A stretch of DNA of 64,000 bases, taken from NCBI GenBank assembly GCA_019096195.1, contig JAGTXK010000038.1:186001-250000 (forward strand), in the 5' to 3' direction. The translations under genes were made by a program, and so were the position numbers. Positions 1 to 12,976 of this stretch are shown here, in pieces. The notes beneath the pieces are model-generated. The model was not told where the DNA came from. It did not search any database and saw nothing but the letters and a program-made list of their open reading frames with translations. Position 1 is the first letter of the stretch; each line of letters opens with the position of its first letter. This DNA is from Boletus sp. NGJ. Lineage: Eukaryota; Basidiomycota; Agaricomycetes; Boletales; Boletaceae.

Positions 1-989
1 GACGCTTGATGATCTTGCCCTGCAGCCGACGTTCGGCAGCATGCGATCCTGATTGGTCTACTGTAGAAGAAGAGATGAAACTAGAAAACATGGGCGTCAG
101 TATACCCATCATGCTCAAGACGGCAAGGTTGCGATGGGACGACTGGGTCAAGTGCTCCAAGATCTTATACAGTATGAGCCGGAGGGAGGAATTCGTCGCC
201 AGAGACCCGAACACAAGCTCCCAGACGATCTTGAAAACACGAGGCAGATGGATGGTACCCAGAGATGGCACAAATTCCAAGAAATGGATATCTAGCTGGT
301 GGAGGTCATGACAAGATGCTTGCAATGTCACGAACAGGTCGACGACAGCGAATTCGTGGACCGAGAGAGAAAGAAGACACCCGAGGGTCTTCTCGAAGGT
401 GACAGGATGTTTGACGAGCGCGTCGCAGGCGTCAGACAGAGCTGCATAGCCGACATACTCCTGGAGTTAGGCCATAAGGGCTGGGCAAGGCGATACAGGG
501 CAGACTTGGTGACTAACCTCAAAGAAGGTCAAGTTGATAGAGTGTCGATCCAAAGTTTTCGAGGTGAGTATAAACGCAAGCTGCATACAATCGAATACTT
601 GTTGAGTCGACTGAGGGCAGGACAATGCAGATGGCATGGCTGGTAGCGTCGACAGGACATGCATCAAAACGAGAAACCCGTCCGCTTCGCGAAATGCGTC
701 CAATGCGAAAGGGTGCTCTCCGATGACAGACTGGATGGAGTGCAAGATCTACCAAACGTGGTCTGTGAGTGCGAAGGCGACTTAATTATGCAACTTAAGT
801 CTTCACCGTGATCCTCGAGTGGGTATCTTCCGCCAATTTGAGTTCCTCCACCAGATATTTGACCTGGGTTGCGAGAGTGCTTCCCTCAGTGGTCGCGAGT
901 GGTGAGCTGGACTGAGCATCACCGTTCAGGGTGGTCTCGTATGCGTGATCCTGAAGATTTCGAAGAGGTGCCAGAAGCGACCTCAGCAT
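1..989 (-). CDS. N-terminal part of a BEACH-type (Alfy/neurobeachin-like) protein, cut by window edge
   Basis: The reading starts at 989 (MLRSLLAPLRNLQD...) and runs off the left edge. Exons in different frames join over short introns. The first runs to HSRIT, followed by GTGAAG...TGGTAG and then ILHSIQSVIGEHPF. Another junction links LTFFE to EYVGYAALSDACDALV. Later pieces include CLLSLSVHEFAVVDLFVTL and LILYKILEHLTQSSHRNLAV. The pattern 'READGFLVLMHVLSTLP' followed by helical repeats matches, from memory, the N-terminal armadillo-like part of fungal BEACH/WD40 proteins, which act in vacuolar and membrane traffic. The BEACH domain itself would lie outside the window, so it is not seen. The family call rests on the N-terminal helical region only. 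Confidence 0.55.
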
Positions 990-1237
990 TTTATAGAAAT
1001 GAAAGGTCGACTTCTCAGTGAGTGTTCATTACACAGTACTGGAAAGTCACGAAATCCGAGTCGGTGCGGCAGTCGGGCGTGTTGGGCGCGTGATTTCCTT
1101 TTTTGATTTACCCCTATCATGCATGGAAATGGTACATAGCACAACTCAGCCTGTTACAAGTCACCCTCACGGATGAACTATGCGCAATAGTATATTGTGA
1201 TTGGCGCTTGACATACTTTCGGATAATCTACCCTCTA

Positions 1238-2316
<1,079 letters not shown>

Positions 2317-2790
2317 TGCTTCTGAGTGACTAGATTGTAGGGAGAGCAGGTGGTGTTAAAAGGGATCAACAAATGCGATACGATCTGATAACCAATTCCG
2401 TACGGGCTTTACCGGGGAAGGGTTTGTACCAGTCCAAGTAGCACTCTAGCCTGAGACTGGGTAATTATCGACACCCTCAACCTATCCACCAAACTCTGGC
2501 GCCGTACTTGCGACTATCGACCCGTGCCCAGAAAGTACAGCGTTCGCATAGTAGCAGTGACGACAGAGCCTCACCCGAACGCGCCGCAAAGATCAACGTT
2601 TGATTCAGCCCATCCATACGAGCTCGACGAGCCTTATGGACGGTGTGGTCAGTAAACGTGGTGCACAAAAGTTGCGATTTGAGATGCCCGAGAATTTCTG
2701 TCGCATCCGTCGCATTACTCGGAATGAGGCTTTCGTGAATTCAAAGTTGCCTTTTGCGCCTTGTATGAATGTGATGAGGCTGTTCAGAGG
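2317..2790. other. Divergent intergenic region
   Basis: This lies between the TPI start and the coiled-coil gene on the other strand, so it should hold both promoters. Upstream exons of the + gene could extend into its right end. No specific motif was recognised. Confidence 0.4.
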
Positions 2791-4016
2791 ATGACATTGC
2801 GGAAGATGAACATCGCCACTTCACCTTTTCCAATGGCCTACCCTGGACAGCCGGTCGACGTGGTCAGCGGCGAGCAGTACCGCTACGCCCTCACCAACTT
2901 TGTGCGTCTCTCTCATCCCTCACCGCGTCTAGTACTAACCCCCGCGATCCCACAAACAGCGCATCGCCCACGAAAAAGTAGAAGAACAACGCCGTCAGCT
3001 CGAAGAGCAAGAGAAACAAGTCGCCATCCTCCGCGCTCGCATCGCTCTCCTTGAAGGCACCAACGACCCCTCGCCCCAGACACACACCAAGCAGGGCGGT
3101 ACCTCGATCGACGATTTCTCCATCAAGGTTCGTCTTCGTTATCGTCCACAGATGCAGTATGACCACAGCACTGGCGCTACAGAACGCAGCGTCCCAACTG
3201 GAGCGCCTCCTAAACCGCTGGGCAGCCGACGTCGTCCGCACCCCGCCCGCATCGCTCTCAGACCTCTACTTGGCAGCGCTCACCGACATCACCGGTAGCG
3301 GATCCTACGATGCACTACCCCCCGACGGCGCCTCCCCAATCCAGCTCCAGAACATCCTCCGACACGCCCTCACTGAGGTCATCAGCACCGAAATCATCAA
3401 CGTCCTCATGGTCACCAACTCTGAAGAGGCCAACGTACAGCTCACACGGATACACGAACATCTCTTCGCGAGTGCGTCATCCTCCTCGTTTGCACGAGTC
3501 ACGCACTCATTGACTCAACTTTACCCCCGTTCTCACCATCCCGATCCAGGAAGCTCCGTCGTCGCGGGCGTGTGGCGCCGTCAAACCTTCTCCGCTGCCG
3601 TCGACTCGTGTTCTCCCGAACTCACCACGAGCATTTTGGAGGAGCAACTCCCCACCCTCCTCAAACGACTCGGTGACCACATACGCGGTATCTCCCCCAT
3701 CCTCGCCTCTGCACACGCCTTCTCGCGCATGCTCCACGGTTCGCCCCCCACAGGCGGCGGCGGCGATACATTCTACCGCTCCTTCGTCCCCGAAATCGGG
3801 AGTCAACTATTCCCACGACAGATCGAACTTGTCCGGAGATGTCTCAAAAGCGAACGCGGCGACGTGGATAGAGTCGGCACGACGGTCTTTCCCGGACTCG
3901 TCAAGGTGTCAAGAGGAGGCCAGAATAATCAGGAGAACGTCCAGACGGTCGTGCGACGCGCTCAGGTCATGTGTGAGTGCGCGCTGTATGGTGGTGCAGA
4001 CACACCTCTGCAATGA
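2791..4016 (+). CDS. Conserved-looking coiled-coil protein of unknown function
   Basis: I do not recognise the family. Exons join as SGEQYRYALTNF (intron GTGCGTCTC...ACAG), then RIAHEKVEEQRRQLEEQEKQ, a charged coiled coil of about 40 residues. SIDDFSIK is followed by an intron and then NAASQLERLLNRWAADVV. After EHLFA another intron leads to GVWRRQTFSAAVDS, CSPELTTSILEEQLPTLLKR, a glycine stretch (PPTGGGGD) and a basic C-terminus. Codon use and clean in-phase introns suggest a real gene of about 370 residues. A helical coiled coil followed by a globular alpha-rich domain suggests a scaffold or adaptor, which is inference. The start is uncertain: methionines at 2791 and 2806 are possible and upstream exons are not excluded. 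It converges on MIC60 with only 33 nt between stop codons. Confidence 0.65.
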
Positions 4017-4049
4017 ACATCTCGACGAACTACGCAACGTCTGGGTAAA

Positions 4050-6297
4050 TTATCTAGATTGCGTCTGTGTATAAGTACCATCTGTGGATCTAAATGACGA
4101 GCAACGACGCCAGGGTCGCTTGTACTTGTATAACCTAGCCCATCATGCATCAGCAAAGCATAGCCTGAATCCGATTCTGGAAACCTCACCTCCAAGGCTT
4201 GTTGGGCCTCAAGCCTCCTCCGCGCAGCCTCTAACCAATCGTGAAGTAGCTCCTTTGCCGGGCCTGTGAGTTGATTTAGCTCCCGCGCAGCACTATCCAG
4301 GTCCTTCTCGTTCATGTAAAACTCTGCACGAGACAGCACGCTCAACACGTCCGACCCAGGCGTGAGCCCGCGTCTCTGGAACTGTAACGAAGACAAGAGA
4401 TACGACGCAAGAAAAGACAGTACGCCTGCATTCTGGTCCGGTACGAGTGCCACACTCGACACGCGTGGCGCAACCGACGTCGTGAACCACGTCGTGAGGT
4501 CTGCCAACGGCTCCACACCCATGTCTGGTATATCCGATTGCTCGAGCGACTCGAGGGCAGCAGACACGACAGCGTCATCCTTGGCGACGGCGATGTGTCG
4601 GAGTATACGCAACTCCTCGCGGAAGGGTTTTCGTACTGACGCGTCGATCGCAACTTGCATGGCACGCAGCGCGGTCCACATGCCATGTACGCGGATGTTC
4701 TCGTCGAGGTGGGATGAATTGTCGAGCGCGAGACGTTCAAGACGTTTGAGCCCCGTGGCAAGTTCGTCGAGGCGGGCCAGTCGCCCACCACGCTCTTCTT
4801 CAACCTTGACCTTGACTTCGCGAATCCAGCGACGCTGGAGCTCGATGCCCTGGGCAATGATCGCTTCTCTCAAACTACGCAGACACACCCGAGGTCAATT
4901 CCATGATTGAGGCGAAAGAGTACGTCAACTTCGCTCACCGTTCGTTCATTAGATCTGTCTGCGCCTTGAGCTCAACTTCGAGCCTGTCACGGTATGCCTG
5001 AACGAGCCTCATCTTTTCCTCTGTGACATATTTTTCATAGTCTTCTCTCTGCAGTGCGAGCTTATCTTGGGATTCGAGTTCGAGCTCAAGCAGCTTCGTG
5101 CTGTACTCGCGAGCCTGCTCGTCAAGTTTGGCCTCGAGCTCGTGCTTCTCGTCCTCTTTTATTTTGTCGAAACGCGTGACAAGCTCAGTAAGGTCACTCC
5201 TGGCGACAGCGAGAATGCCCTTGGCCTTTTCCGCTGCTGAAGGGTTCGCATTCAGATATGACGCGAGGTCGTCGATGGTGCCCGCGAGATGAGATATGAC
5301 AGGCTCCGAGGTGGTGGCATCTGAAACGGCGGGGGCAACCAAGGGAAGCGCTTCAACCACCTCGACTTTGGGTTCAGGAGGTCTAGAAAAGCCAGGTGGT
5401 GGTTCAAAACCAATGGGGAGAGGAGTTACATAAACGTTTGCGTCGTCTGGTTTCTTTGACAGCACAAAGACCTCCACGTTTGCAGCTTGAACCTCGGGCA
5501 AAGGGGATGGGGACGACGGATCTGGCGTGGATGTCGGCTCCAGAATGACTTCTATGGGTTTCGCCAAAGCAGCCTCTGCTTTCTTGACGAGCTCGTCAAG
5601 CTCGTCTGCGAGCTGTGCAGCCTTGTGTCTTGCAAGCGCCGTCGCTTTGGCGGTTGCCTCCGGCGAGAGTCGTTCCGTCGACTTGTCCAAAGTCGTCTTG
5701 AGGACAGCCGCGGTGGACTTGACGCGCGCTTTGGCCGCATCGATGGACGCCTTCTTGCTCTCCTGCGCGGGGTCCTCGTCGGACGGGGCCTCCTGAACCT
5801 TGTTGACGTCCGCGTTCGGCATCAGGTTGACGAGCTGTCGTTGCACAAAGTCGTAGATGACTTTGGCAGTATCGACGGTGGCGACAACGACTTGCTGCAC
5901 GGTGACCTCGTCCCAGTGGTGCTGCTCACCATACTCGACGAGGACGTCGCCCAGTGGGACATGTTTCGTGAATAAGTCGCGATACTGCTGGTTTTGGTAT
6001 GAGACGAGCGTGCTACCGATATAAAACGTGCCGGTTGCGGCGACGGAGTAAAAGAGCAGTCTTTGCACTACACGTTTGGATCCTGTGGGTGCTGAGGAGG
6101 CAGCAGAGGAACTCGTGGCGGCTCCGGGTGTAGTGGTTGCGGTGGTTGCGGTGGTGGTGGTGTTGGTGCTTGACAGACGCTGTCGTCGCGGATGAGCCTG
6201 TTAGCGTTGGGAGAGATATGAAATGGTGGCTCACTGTCCTTGCCTTGACGAAGCCTCTGCCAGTGGCTCGTTTGGGGACGGCAACGACGCGGTACAT
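4050..6297 (-). CDS. MIC60: MICOS complex subunit MIC60 (mitofilin)
   Basis: Inner-membrane organiser that builds mitochondrial crista junctions. It starts MYRVVAVPKRATGRGF, a basic presequence-like N-terminus. A short intron follows, then a Thr/Ser/Ala-rich stretch and one membrane segment (LLFYSVAATGTFYIGSTLVS). The intermembrane part is a long Ala/Lys/Glu coiled coil. After an intron near 4890-4935 (R split as CG|T) comes the conserved mitofilin domain: LREAIIAQGIELQRRW, VHGMWTALRAMQVAI, SDIPDMGVEPL, FLASYLLSSLQFQRRG, FYMNEKDLDSAARELNQL and LLHDWLEAARRRLEAQQALE. A last intron leads to a four-residue exon and stop at 4050. Membrane segment, coiled coil and mitofilin domain are all present in the usual order, at a normal length of about 640 residues. 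Confidence 0.92.
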
Positions 6298-6856
6298 CGT
6301 CTGAAGCAAAACTTTGGCGTCGTGCTGGACCACGTCCCGGGTGTACCCAACCTCACAGCTCGGTTCGGAAAGTTCCGTGAGAGAATTTTGCTCAAGTATC
6401 ATTATTGTAATTAAGATAGCTCGTCAAGCTGACTTGGTTGAGCAGCCGAGGGGCGGGACGCGATGGAACGAGACACTGCGACGTTCTCCCTAATGAAGAA
6501 ACGTTAACCCTAATTATTCCTCCAGCTTTTCGCCTGCGCCGACGTCAGGGATGATGCGGTGATCATGAAGAAAGCTTGGTTGGTGCTCGGATGACACACG
6601 AAGCTTGATAGCCAATATTTCAGGCGTCTTGCAAGTTTGACAAGGCTCAAGTCTAAGCTTCAAGTATGGAACACCCATTGCGTCGTTGAAGCGAAGCGTC
6701 GCCTTCTGAGCTGTGGATGCCAAATCATGAGAGATTGACCCATAGCACAGATGTGAATCGCGTTGGTAATAAGTCCAAGCTTCAATGTTACAAAATATGC
6801 CCATAGAATGTCGAGAGATAAACATCTCGGAAGACTCTCATCTCCCATAATCCAGA
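6298..6856. other. Intergenic, MIC60 5' flank and SDR 3' flank
   Basis: This holds the MIC60 promoter and the terminator side of the SDR. Both genes lie on the minus strand. No other gene is supported. Confidence 0.4.
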
Positions 6857-8044
6857 TCATGACAGGACAGTTCCTCCATCAACAGTAATCTACGTCAAGC
6901 TCATTCAGCATGCCATTTCGGGTCCCTATTCCATCAAAAAAGCAACCTACGCTTTGTCCTGGTGCAATCCAAAAAGGTAAGCAAGCGAACTTGAAAACGG
7001 GATCAAGGGTTATGACTTGCCGGTTATAAAGTGTGCCTCTTTAGAGGCGAGGTAGCTAACGATGCTTGCAATATCCTCCGGCTGACCGTCGCACTTTATA
7101 GGTTTCTTGGTTATGAGCTACGGGTAGTATGAGAATATAGTCACATGGTGACAAGCGGGAGATGGAGCAACTCACGCTCTTCCATGAGTCGAGCGCTTCC
7201 GAGTCAGTAATCGCAGATCCTCCTTCAGCATCGAAGATGCCAGCCGCTGCCCGAACTCCAGATTTAGTCCGATTTCGGGATCGCATACCTCGTCGACACT
7301 TACTCATGGGCGTCTTGATGAGACCAGGAGCGTACGAGTTCACCGTAATGTTGTGTCCGCCGAGTTCCAGTGCTGATTTGGTCAGAAAGTTTTCAAGAGC
7401 AGGAACGAAGCCCTTACCAGCGGTTTGTGTAAGGCCTCTGACTGCAAACTTGCTGGCGGAATACGCGGAGGCCCAATGCATTCCCATCTTACCAATGGCA
7501 GAACTGGCGCCGATAATCCGTCCTCCACGTCCTTGCTTGATCATCTGTTGTGCCGCGTACTTGTAGCATAAGAAAGCGCCACGCGCATTGACGGCCATGA
7601 CTCGCTCCCAGTCATTTGATTCCGCTGCGGAATATGGCTGCGTCAGTCCAAGCCGCAGAAAACTGAATAGTAGCGTGGCCTACTGTCGACCAGGGATGAC
7701 AACCTACCGACCCCTGCGTTCGCTACCATCTATGAAGAGAGTACTTGGAAACACAAGCGATCAAAGTGACACGAGATACCCACAACATCCAACCCACCGA
7801 GTTCCTTGACAGCGTCTTCTACCATACCTTTGACTTCCTCTTCGACGGTCACGTCTACAGGAACTAAATGCGTCCTCTGACCAATCTTTCCAATATCGTC
7901 TGCAACAGAACGCAGTTCATCACGTTTGGACGCGATGTCGTTCAGAGCGATGTCGAAGCCATCCCTGGCAAGACGAAGTGCGATACTACGTCCCAAACCC
8001 TGGGCTGATCCAGTGATGAGGGCAACCCCTCTGACGATAGACAT
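6857..8044 (-). CDS. Short-chain dehydrogenase, acetoin/diacetyl-reductase-like
   Basis: NAD(P)-dependent oxidoreductase of the classical SDR family, probably acting on a small ketone or alcohol. It starts MSIVRGVALITGSAQGLGRS (cofactor-binding TGxxxGxG). It continues with DVTVEEEVKGMVEDAV, then WERVMAVNARGAFLCYKYAA and RIIGASSAIGKMG. YSASKFAVRGLTQ carries the catalytic Tyr and Lys, followed by ITVNSYAPGLIKTPM. After at least two further introns, QPEDIASIVSYLASKEAHFITGKS appears near 7030-7080, and the expected tail ITVDGGTVLS-stop at 6857-6890. The last junction is odd. The only GT donor leaves the frame one base off from the conserved ITVDGG tail, so either splicing is unusual or the gene has a recent lesion. 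It diverges from Nop4 over 752 nt. Confidence 0.8.
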
Positions 8045-8796
8045 GAGCTCAAGAGGACGAGGGAATGGCAGATGACGTGGCCATGATGGTCCGCTTTATA
8101 CCCTCTGGGAAGAGTTCTCACAGAGAGAATCACCAGGAGGACAGCATGTCGTAAATTGTCGAAAGGGCGACTAGAGTTTCGTTGAAGTGTTAACTAGAAG
8201 GCACATACTGATCTGGGGCCATATGAGTGCCAATCTAGGGACCCAGGAAATCGCTTTGGCGTGGCGCATGGAAGAGAACCGGAAGGTCCAGGATTCTACA
8301 ACCGGAATCTGCCGGACGTGATCATCCGAGACGGGAAGGCCCAGAAACTTGAACATAAAGGATGACGAGGTACCTTCCATGACGACCCGCAGGAATGCAT
8401 ATCAGAGCAACGATGCAGGAGTTCATGTACCATCTTCAAGTTGACCTTTATCCGAACTACACGTGAACGGTTCCGTAGAGTTGGACCGTCCCGATAGAAC
8501 AATACCTGGAACAAAACTGTCTTATTACTGCTTGGAGGAGTGAGAATCGACACCTGTGATTAAATGGCAAACAGCGGAAAAGGGGTAGGACCCATGTTGT
8601 AGTCCAAGCAGCAGTTACCAAGTTGTTTACAAAGTCACAGGGGTTTGACAATTGTGGCGGTGTTGAGACCGTATTTTGCGAGCGTGGCTGTAAAGGCATC
8701 ACTATGAGTAAACGAGGTCATCACCTCTAGTAGGTGATTTGGGAGTACATTGAAAATAACCATCGACCGTCAACCCTGTCGGGCCTATCCGCGTTG
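8045..8796. promoter_or_regulatory. Shared divergent promoter region, SDR (-) and Nop4 (+)
   Basis: A 752-nt stretch between two divergent start codons. Short open frames here show no family features. No TATA or operator-like motif was singled out. Confidence 0.4.
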
Positions 8797-11700
8797 ATGG
8801 CGACAAATGCGCTGGGGAAGCGCAAAGCGAGGGAGGAGAAGACGCCGTCCAACAGCAACCATAACCATGGGTGAGTGCTCCTGCACTGGAAATAAAGCAA
8901 GGCTCACCGAGATCGTACAGCTCTACCCTCTTCGTATCTAACCTACCATATGACGCGACATCAACCGATCTTCAGACCGCCTTCTCCGATCTCGCACCCG
9001 TACGCTCCGCATTCGTGGTCCTCGAGCATGGGTGTGGTGTCTCCAAAGGCGTTGGATACGTCTCCTTTTCCATCAAGGAGGATGCTCAGACAGCATTCGA
9101 GTCAATTACAGCGAACGGCATGACTATCAATGGCAGAGATATAAGAGTGCAGTGGGCCGAGAGTAAAGTGATTTCATCCTCCTCACTCCCTCGCTATTAT
9201 TCACTGCTTTCCCAGCCGAAAAACAAGGCGAAGGACCGGCCGAGAGCGGAGAATGTGAAAGAGGAAAAGGAAGCTCCCGTACAAAGTTCACTCTCGCAGA
9301 AGGTCAACGATCCTCTTGCTATTCGGACAGTTGTTGTGTCTGGCTTGCCGTCTTCAATCAACCAAAAGACGCTATGGAAGAAACTCCGCAAGTTCGAGGG
9401 TGCAGAGAATGTAGAATGGCCAGCGCAGACCGTCGGAGGTGAAGATCCATCAACGGGTAAGTTCTTCTTTTCCTTTGTTCATTTCAGGACGCTCACTGGC
9501 CGAGTCTAGCACATGTATTGTTTGCATCATCCAGCCTTGCGCAAGATGCCGTCAGTAAGCTCCATGCTCATGTTTTCAAAGGCAGCCTACTTTCCGTCAC
9601 GCTCAAAAAGCGACTTGACAACCTTGCCAAAACCTCTATTAAAAGTATAGATCATTTTTTCAACCTTCATCCAACCACTTATTCATGTGCATTATTCATG
9701 TTTCATCACATCATCTATAGAAACTACCTCTGGAACCACGCCAAGCCGAGCTAGTCGCCTCATTGTTCGCAACCTTCCCTTCGACGTCACCGAACAGGAT
9801 TTACGAGCTATCTTTCTCCCATACGGCCCCATCCACTCGGTCCATATTCCATTAGCAGAAGTCGACGATGTAAAGTCCGAGGACGATGCGGAAACCAAAG
9901 GACTTTCCAAAGGACCTCGATCCAAGGGGTTCGCGTTCGTCTGGATGTTGAGCAAGAAGGATGCAGAGTCCGCGTTGGAAAAGTGTAACGGAGTGAAAGT
10001 CGTGGCTGGGATGGCGAGCGATATCGTATCGGACAAGCAAAAAAGGAAGAAGCAGCGCCGGGAGGACAAGAAACGTCAAAACATCAAAACGGAAGATGGC
10101 AAAGGGGAGGAGGCGGTAGAGGAACCCGAACAAATCGGGAGTGGGGGCAAAGTGCGGGTGATTGCGGTCGACTGGGCACTTAGCAAGGAGAGATGGGTGA
10201 AAGAGAAAGCAAAGCTTGGAGAAGTGGCTGATGAGGTGGAGAACGAGGTGGAAATGGTCGATGCAGAAAGTGACGCCAGCGCAGGCGAGGATAGCGAAGC
10301 TGGCAGTGAACACGAGCAACTAGGACTTCATAAGGAGAGTTCAGGGGACGAAAGTGAGGAGGACGACGACGACGGCGAGGACACTGTGCCTCCTGAGCGT
10401 GACAGCGACGACGGATTGCCCCAAAAGCCACAATTACCCCATACCAATACCGGAAGTACACTCTTCATCCGCAATATCCCATTTACTGCTACAGAGGATG
10501 AGATACGAACGCTGTATGTTTCTCCTTTTATTCTATGCAGTCCACTTACTCATCATGATAGATTCCGGGCCTTTGGTCCACTTCGGTATGTCCGCCTTGC
10601 GGTCGATCCCGAAAGTGATCGTCCCCGAGGAACTGGATTTGCATGCTTTTGGAACAAGGAAGACGCGGACAAAGCCATCAAGCAGAGTGAAACTTTGCGT
10701 GCGGAGACCATGGGCACCCAGACGCAGGTGAGCATGCATCCACTAGTCTAGTGATGCAGAGATCCACTTATAAGGTTATAGCCACTCAAAAACCCATTTT
10801 CCCTCCCTTCCCTCCTCACCCCTGATCCGTCAGCTGGCATAGCGAAGAATTTGGTACTGCATGGTCGGACGCTTGATGTTGTCCGTGCAGTCACGAGAGA
10901 ACAAGCCACAAAACTCAAGGAAGATGGCGAAAAGAGTCGAGAAAAGGCCGACAAACGAAATCTCTACTTGTTGCGCGAAGGAGGTACGTCCCCCCCCCGC
11001 CTTCCTTACTGGTCCTGGCTAAAAATGTCCAAGTGATTCTACCCAACAGCCCTGCCGCCGAGACAATCCCCCAGGTCGAGCTCGAGAAGCGTACGAACTC
11101 TTTCAATGCCCGCCGAACGATGCTCCGCAGCAACCCCTCTCTTTATGTTTCTAAAACACGGCTCAGCATACGTCAAGTACCACTCTTTGTTACCGAGCGT
11201 GTTCTCAAGCGACTCGCGATCCACAGCGTTCGGGAGTTCAACTCGGAGGTCAAAAAGGGTATCCGGGAAGACCTCAGCCCCGATGAGGTCGCCGAGCCTG
11301 CTGAAGTTGACCGAGACGGCAAGGACGTCGTCAAAACAGAGCATGTCATCGAGCCGAAGAAACGCAAGGCCAAGGCGTTGCGACTTACGAGCGTCAAGCA
11401 GGCAAAGATCATACGCCAGTCAGACCGTGTCGACCCTGTTACTGGGAAAGGTCGCAGTCGCGGTTACGGTTTCATTGAAATGCACACACATGCCGATGCG
11501 CTACGCTTACTGCGGTGGGCTAACAATAACGCAGATATTGGTGTGTTTTTCGATAAATGGTGGAAGGAGGAGCTTGCAGATCTCCTCACAAAGGAGAAAG
11601 GGAAGAAAAGCCCAGACGAGGCTAGGGTGAAACGGGTGAAGGACGAGATGGAGACCTCGCCAAGGCCCGGCAGGGGAACCCTTATTGTGGAGTTTTCCAT

Positions 11701-12000
11701 CGAGAATATCCAAGTTGTGCAGCGCCGAACAGCGCAAAAGGAGAAACTGGTGAGTTACTCTCTTTCGGCAGTAGTGGAGTTGCTTATCAGACTCGCAAGT
11801 CCCAATCCCATGATGCTCGAAAGTCCGCTCCAAGTAGTACAGAAGAACCCCCGTCCAAGAAACGCCGCGTATCATCTGAGCAAAGCAAGCTGATCAAAAC
11901 CGTGCAGATCAAGGAAGAGTCGATGAAACCCGGGAAGATGATTGGGTCCGTGATCGGCCGGAAAAGACGGGCGCGCAAGGCTGGTAAGAGCGCTCGGTAG
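8797..12000 (+). CDS. NOP4: Nucleolar multi-RRM protein Nop4 (RBM28-like)
   Basis: Nucleolar RNA-binding factor for 60S ribosome assembly. The ATG at 8797 gives MATNALGKRKAREEKTPSNS. A 41-nt intron (8871-8911) then joins in phase to SSTLFVSNLPYDATSTDLQ, the first RRM. A degenerate RRM follows (IRTVVVSGLPSSINQKTL). A third RRM is SRLIVRNLPFDVTEQDLRAIF ... RSKGFAFVWM. A highly acidic linker comes next (DESEEDDDDGED), then a fourth RRM, TLFIRNIPFTATEDEIRTL ... RPRGTGFACFW. After further introns come LVLHGRTLDVVRAVTREQA, SLYVSKTRLSIRQVPLFVTE, GRSRGYGFIEMHTHADALRL and a basic Lys/Arg tail ending GKSAR-stop at 11998. Repeated RRMs with acidic and basic linkers are diagnostic. A GTG-started frame at 8871 is intron sequence, not the start. 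Confidence 0.92.
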
Positions 12001-12029
12001 TATACTTCACGGTTTCGTTTGTACATTGA

Positions 12030-12882
12030 TTCACTCACGGCCGTTGCAATATGTTTATGATCGACGCTATCATTCAAGAGTCGGGAGGGGGGGCGTTGAC
12101 GTGCTCGTCAACAACGCAGGGGTGCGGTTTATCGACGAAGGCGGATATGTCATTCACACAAAAAAAATGACGATGGGAGCTCGTGCGCATCGCAACACGG
12201 AATTCATACGGTATCGGTATGAGACGAACGTGTCCTGGATACTCAATGTGACTATGGCGGTCTCCCTTGCATGCGCAAACGTGAGTCCTGGGCGCGATCG
12301 AGCGCCCCTGCGACCCCCGGCCATAACTAGTCCGCATGACACTTATAATAGAGAAAACCGAGACGGCCGTCATGATGGGAAACTGAAGTGGATGGAAGCC
12401 AGAAGCAGAGGTAATGTCGTGCTCTATATGTTCGGTCTCTGGTGACGCGGGGACCGTCTGACAGGGACTTGGTACGTAGCGTTGAAAGGAATCCATTTGA
12501 TAGTAATCAGGCCCATCTATTCGTCGTCCAAGGCTGTGGTACACGGTAGGGTCCGTTGTTGGAGTCCGAGAGAAGACGGCGCGCTCATGCGCTCTCGCCA
12601 TTAGCCATTACAGAGACCATGCATGGTTGTCGAACTCGAGCCCTTTGGCATCCGCGTACTCATTCCGCCCAGAAGGGATCTTCAAGGCGATGGAAGGGCG
12701 GGTCGACGTGCTTTGTGGAGGGTCGTGCACAAGATAAAGCATGGCCGTTGTATAGGCTTGTACTCGGTAAGGGTGCGGCCCAAGGGGACGTGAGAAATAG
12801 TAGTATGTGCGCGCCCATGCTCAGACACCTTGATGAATGGAGCGACATAGTCAGGGATATAGATTTAGACAACCTAGACTAG
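12030..12882 (+). pseudogene. Broken short-chain dehydrogenase (relic 1)
   Basis: Remnant of an SDR that has lost its N-terminal cofactor motif. It opens with a DAIIQESGGG-like piece, then VDVLVNNAG at about 12097-12123, then YETNVSWILNVTMAVS near 12222. Further on are ELEPFGIRVLIP (about 12630), WPLYRLVLGKG (about 12742) and the tail HLDEWSDIVRDIDLDNLD-stop (12828-12882). These lie in different frames with in-frame stops, so it is not a working gene. The first 270 bases closely match the minus-strand relic at 18660-18990. The order of motifs matches the C-terminal two thirds of fungal SDRs such as the copy at 24088-25218. Confidence 0.75.
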
Positions 12883-12976
12883 TTCTGATTTCGAGTCTAT
12901 GAATCCCTGGGCCTTGTCGTCGCCTGTCTGAGTCAACTCAAAGGTTTGTAAATGCACCGCCTCTCCGGAACTTGGC

